Both the position numbers and the translations under genes were made by a program. The notes below the pieces were generated by a model. The model was not told the origin of the DNA. It saw nothing but the letters and a program-made list of their open reading frames with translations, and made no database searches. Shown here piece after piece: positions 62,154 through 64,000 of a stretch of 64,000 bases of DNA (position 1 is its first letter; each line of letters opens with the position of its first letter). This DNA is from Bradyrhizobium mercantei (lineage in GTDB: Bacteria > Pseudomonadota > Alphaproteobacteria > Rhizobiales > Xanthobacteraceae): the NCBI RefSeq assembly GCF_001982635.1, contig NZ_MKFI01000004.1:923609-987608 (forward strand), read 5' to 3'.

Positions 62154-62274
62154 GTCATTGCGAGCGAAGCCAAGCAATCCATCGTACCGCATATGCTGAA
62201 GCGTGGATTGCTTCGTCGCGGAGCCTGTCATCGGGCCGCGCTCCGCGCGGACCCGTTGGCTCCTCGCAATGACG
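62154..62274. repeat. Intergenic repeat, family C copy 3
   Basis: CATTGCGAGCGAAGCCAAGC ... GCGTGGATTGCTTCGTCGCGG ... CCTCGCAATGAC; the hairpin is interrupted by an extra GGGCCGCGCTCCGCGCGGACC segment. Confidence 0.8.
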
Positions 62275-62283
62275 CCTGTGGCG

Positions 62284-63450
62284 TCAGAACAAGCTCAACT
62301 GCTGGCCGTTGCGCTTCGGCTTGGCGAAGTGATCGGTGGTCAACTTCGTACGCCGCTTGTTGAGACCGAGCTTTTCACAGGCGATCTCGAAGCGGCGGCC
62401 GATCATCCAGGCCATCGGGCCGGTGCCCTTCATCCGTGTGCCCCATTGCGAGTCGTAATCGCGGCCGCCGCGCATGTCGCGGATCAGCGTGAAGACGTGG
62501 CGGTAGCGGTCCGGATAGTTCGCCATCAGCCATTCGCGGAAGAGATCGCGGACCTCGAGCGGCAGCCGCAGCAGCACATAGCTCGCCTCCCTGGCGCCGG
62601 CATGGACCGCCGCATCGAGGATGCGCTCGATCTCGGAGTCGTTCAGCGCCGGGATCACGGGCGCGACCATCACCGTGGTCGGGATGCCGGCATCGGCAAG
62701 CCGCTTGATCGCCTCCAGCCGCTTCGGCGGGGTCGAGGCGCGCGGCTCCATGGTGCGGGCGAGCTTCGGATCGAGCGTCGTCACCGAGAGCGCGACCTTG
62801 GCGAGATTGCGCTTGGCCATCCGCGCCAGGATATCGATGTCGCGGGTCACCAGCGCCGACTTGGTGACGATGCCGACCGGATGGCCGGCACGCTCCAGCA
62901 CCTCGAGGATGCCGCGCATGATTTTCCGCTCGCGCTCGATCGGCTGATAGGGATCGGTGTTGGTGCCGATCGCGATCATCCGCGCTTCATAATCCGTCGC
63001 CGCCAGCTCCTTCTCGAGCAGCGCGGGCGCGTCCGGCTTGGCAAACAACTTTGACTCGAAGTCCAGTCCCGGCGACAGGCCGAGATAGGCGTGGGTCGGC
63101 CGCGCGAAGCAATAGACGCAGCCGTGCTCGCAGCCGCGATACGGATTGATCGAGCGGTCGAAGCCGATGTCGGGCGAGTCGTTGCGGGTTATCACCTTGC
63201 GCGAGGTATCGAGCGCCACCGTGGTCTGGAACGGCGGCAGGTCTTCGAGGCTCTGCCAGCCGTCATCGAAGGCAACCCGCGCCTCGGCCTCGTAACGGCC
63301 GCTGGCGTTGGATTGCGCGCCGCGGCCGCGCCGCCGCTCGCGCTCGATCGCGACCGCAAGCTCGGGAAAAGGGGTGGGTGCACCCGCCGGGTTATCGGAG
63401 GGCGCCGTTACCGGCGGGTGCTTGAGGGCATGAGAGGATGCTCGGCTCAT
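62284..63450 (-). CDS. PA0069-family radical SAM protein
   Basis: 388 residues. The radical SAM CxxxCxxC is C107-EHG-C111-VY-C114, after SINPYRG. Barrel motifs: IGTNTDPYQPIE, VGIVTKSALVTRD and LSVTTLDPKLARTMEPRAS. The family (also Rv2578c) is related to spore photoproduct lyase and its reaction is unknown. The protein ends RNGQQLSLF; QLSLF fits the beta-sliding-clamp binding motif. Start ATG is used; the N-terminal 60 residues are low-complexity and basic. Confidence 0.88.
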   Translation of the reverse strand: MSRASSHALKHPPVTAPSDNPAGAPTPFPELAVAIERERRRGRGAQSNASGRYEAEARVAFDDGWQSLEDLPPFQTTVALDTSRKVITRNDSPDIGFDRSINPYRGCEHGCVYCFARPTHAYLGLSPGLDFESKLFAKPDAPALLEKELAATDYEARMIAIGTNTDPYQPIERERKIMRGILEVLERAGHPVGIVTKSALVTRDIDILARMAKRNLAKVALSVTTLDPKLARTMEPRASTPPKRLEAIKRLADAGIPTTVMVAPVIPALNDSEIERILDAAVHAGAREASYVLLRLPLEVRDLFREWLMANYPDRYRHVFTLIRDMRGGRDYDSQWGTRMKGTGPMAWMIGRRFEIACEKLGLNKRRTKLTTDHFAKPKRNGQQLSLF

Positions 63451-63615
63451 GCTCTGAAGCTAACACAGCTTTAGAACAAATCAAGAACAAGAGCGAAGAA
63501 ATTCCACAGGAGCCATGCCGCAAAATTCTGCAGAAGAGAAGGCTGCTTTGAATATGACAAGGTGATAACACGGCCGGAGTTTCCCAAACCGTTTGAGCCA
63601 CCGAAGCCTCAACTC

Positions 63616-64000
63616 ATGCTGAGCGTGATCATTCCAACCGACGGCATCGAGCGCACCGCGGTCGCAACGCTCGTGGCGCTGGTGCCGGGTGCGGCCGCCG
63701 GAATCATCCGCGAGGTGCTGCTGGTCGACCGCACCAACACCGACATCATGGAGCGCGTGGCCGATGTCGCCGGCTGCCGTTTCCTGCGGTTCGAGGGCAC
63801 GCGCGCCGCAGCGCTTGCGGCAGGCGCCAGACAGGCCCGTTCGCCCTGGCTGATGTTCCTGCATCCGGGCGCGGTGCTCGATGCCGGCTGGATCGAGGAG
63901 ACCACCCAGTTCATCCAGATGGTTGCGGCAAGCGGCAAGGACCGCGCCGGCATCTTCCGCTATGCCCGCGCGCCCTACAGCGATCCCGGCCTGCGCGACG
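63616..64000 (+). CDS. Family 2 glycosyltransferase, N-terminal part (runs off the window)
   Basis: At least 128 codons from the ATG at 63616 without a stop: MLSVIIPTDGIERTAVATLV is the GT-A start, EVLLVDRTNT the nucleotide-binding region, and SPWLMFLHPGAVLDAGWIEE the DXD-type position (here HPGAVLD). The usual DxD is not obvious. It would transfer a sugar from an NDP donor. The stop and C-terminus are beyond the edge. Confidence 0.78.
   Translation, partial: MLSVIIPTDGIERTAVATLVALVPGAAAGIIREVLLVDRTNTDIMERVADVAGCRFLRFEGTRAAALAAGARQARSPWLMFLHPGAVLDAGWIEETTQFIQMVAASGKDRAGIFRYARAPYSDPGLRD

Overview
The window reads as a chromosomal segment of a GC-rich alphaproteobacterium of the Rhizobiales, most likely Bradyrhizobium or a close relative. 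The signs are the codon use, an Irr-type iron control element in front of bacterioferritin, CtrA-type TTAA-N7-TTAA boxes, DUF2277/DUF1134-like small proteins, and many copies of short palindromic intergenic repeats. There are no rRNA genes, prophage, CRISPR array or conventional insertion sequence. One tRNA gene (Pro, CGG) is present. Genus-level assignment is inference; no database was searched.

Left part (1-12.3 kb): a sugar locus that looks dedicated to 2-deoxyribose or deoxynucleosides. Leftwards from a divergent promoter run deoC (eukaryote-like long form), a two-domain aldehyde dehydrogenase of ALDH16 type, a FucU/RbsD mutarotase, a PfkB sugar kinase, two CUT1-type permeases and the start of a substrate-binding protein. 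Rightwards is a DeoR-type repressor, followed by an oppositely oriented ribose-type ABC transporter. Both promoter regions carry 16-bp palindromes closely resembling the classical DeoR operator. The genes would supply import, anomer conversion, phosphorylation, aldol cleavage to acetaldehyde plus glyceraldehyde 3-phosphate, and acetaldehyde oxidation. A haem c/PQQ dehydrogenase is divergent from the second transporter.

Middle (14-36 kb): housekeeping and small accessory genes, namely tRNA-Pro, a Sua5/TsaC-type protein, a FAD oxidoreductase, GNAT, Nudix, SDR, a stand-alone Fis-type DNA-binding protein under a CtrA-like box, a collagen-like protein, an ArsR regulator divergent from a SnoaL protein, several secreted proteins of unknown function, the bfr/bfd iron-storage pair with Irr boxes, two paralogous glycine-rich exported proteins, a lytic transglycosylase and EttA.

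Right part (36-64 kb): a small cysteine-rich gene inside a repeat-bounded 429-bp unit, a hydroxyacid dehydrogenase, an L,D-transpeptidase with internal repeats, two sulfurtransferases, a VWA/MoxR pair flanking a diguanylate cyclase, a Baeyer-Villiger-type monooxygenase, a GMC oxidoreductase, ispE, a TPR lipoprotein-like protein, ETF-ubiquinone oxidoreductase, a uracil-DNA glycosylase, a GT39-like membrane protein, rnhB, a glyoxalase-like protein, a PA0069-type radical SAM protein ending in a clamp-binding-like motif, and the start of a family 2 glycosyltransferase. Intergenic palindromic repeats of at least eight families are spread over the whole window; several supply stop codons or gene boundaries.
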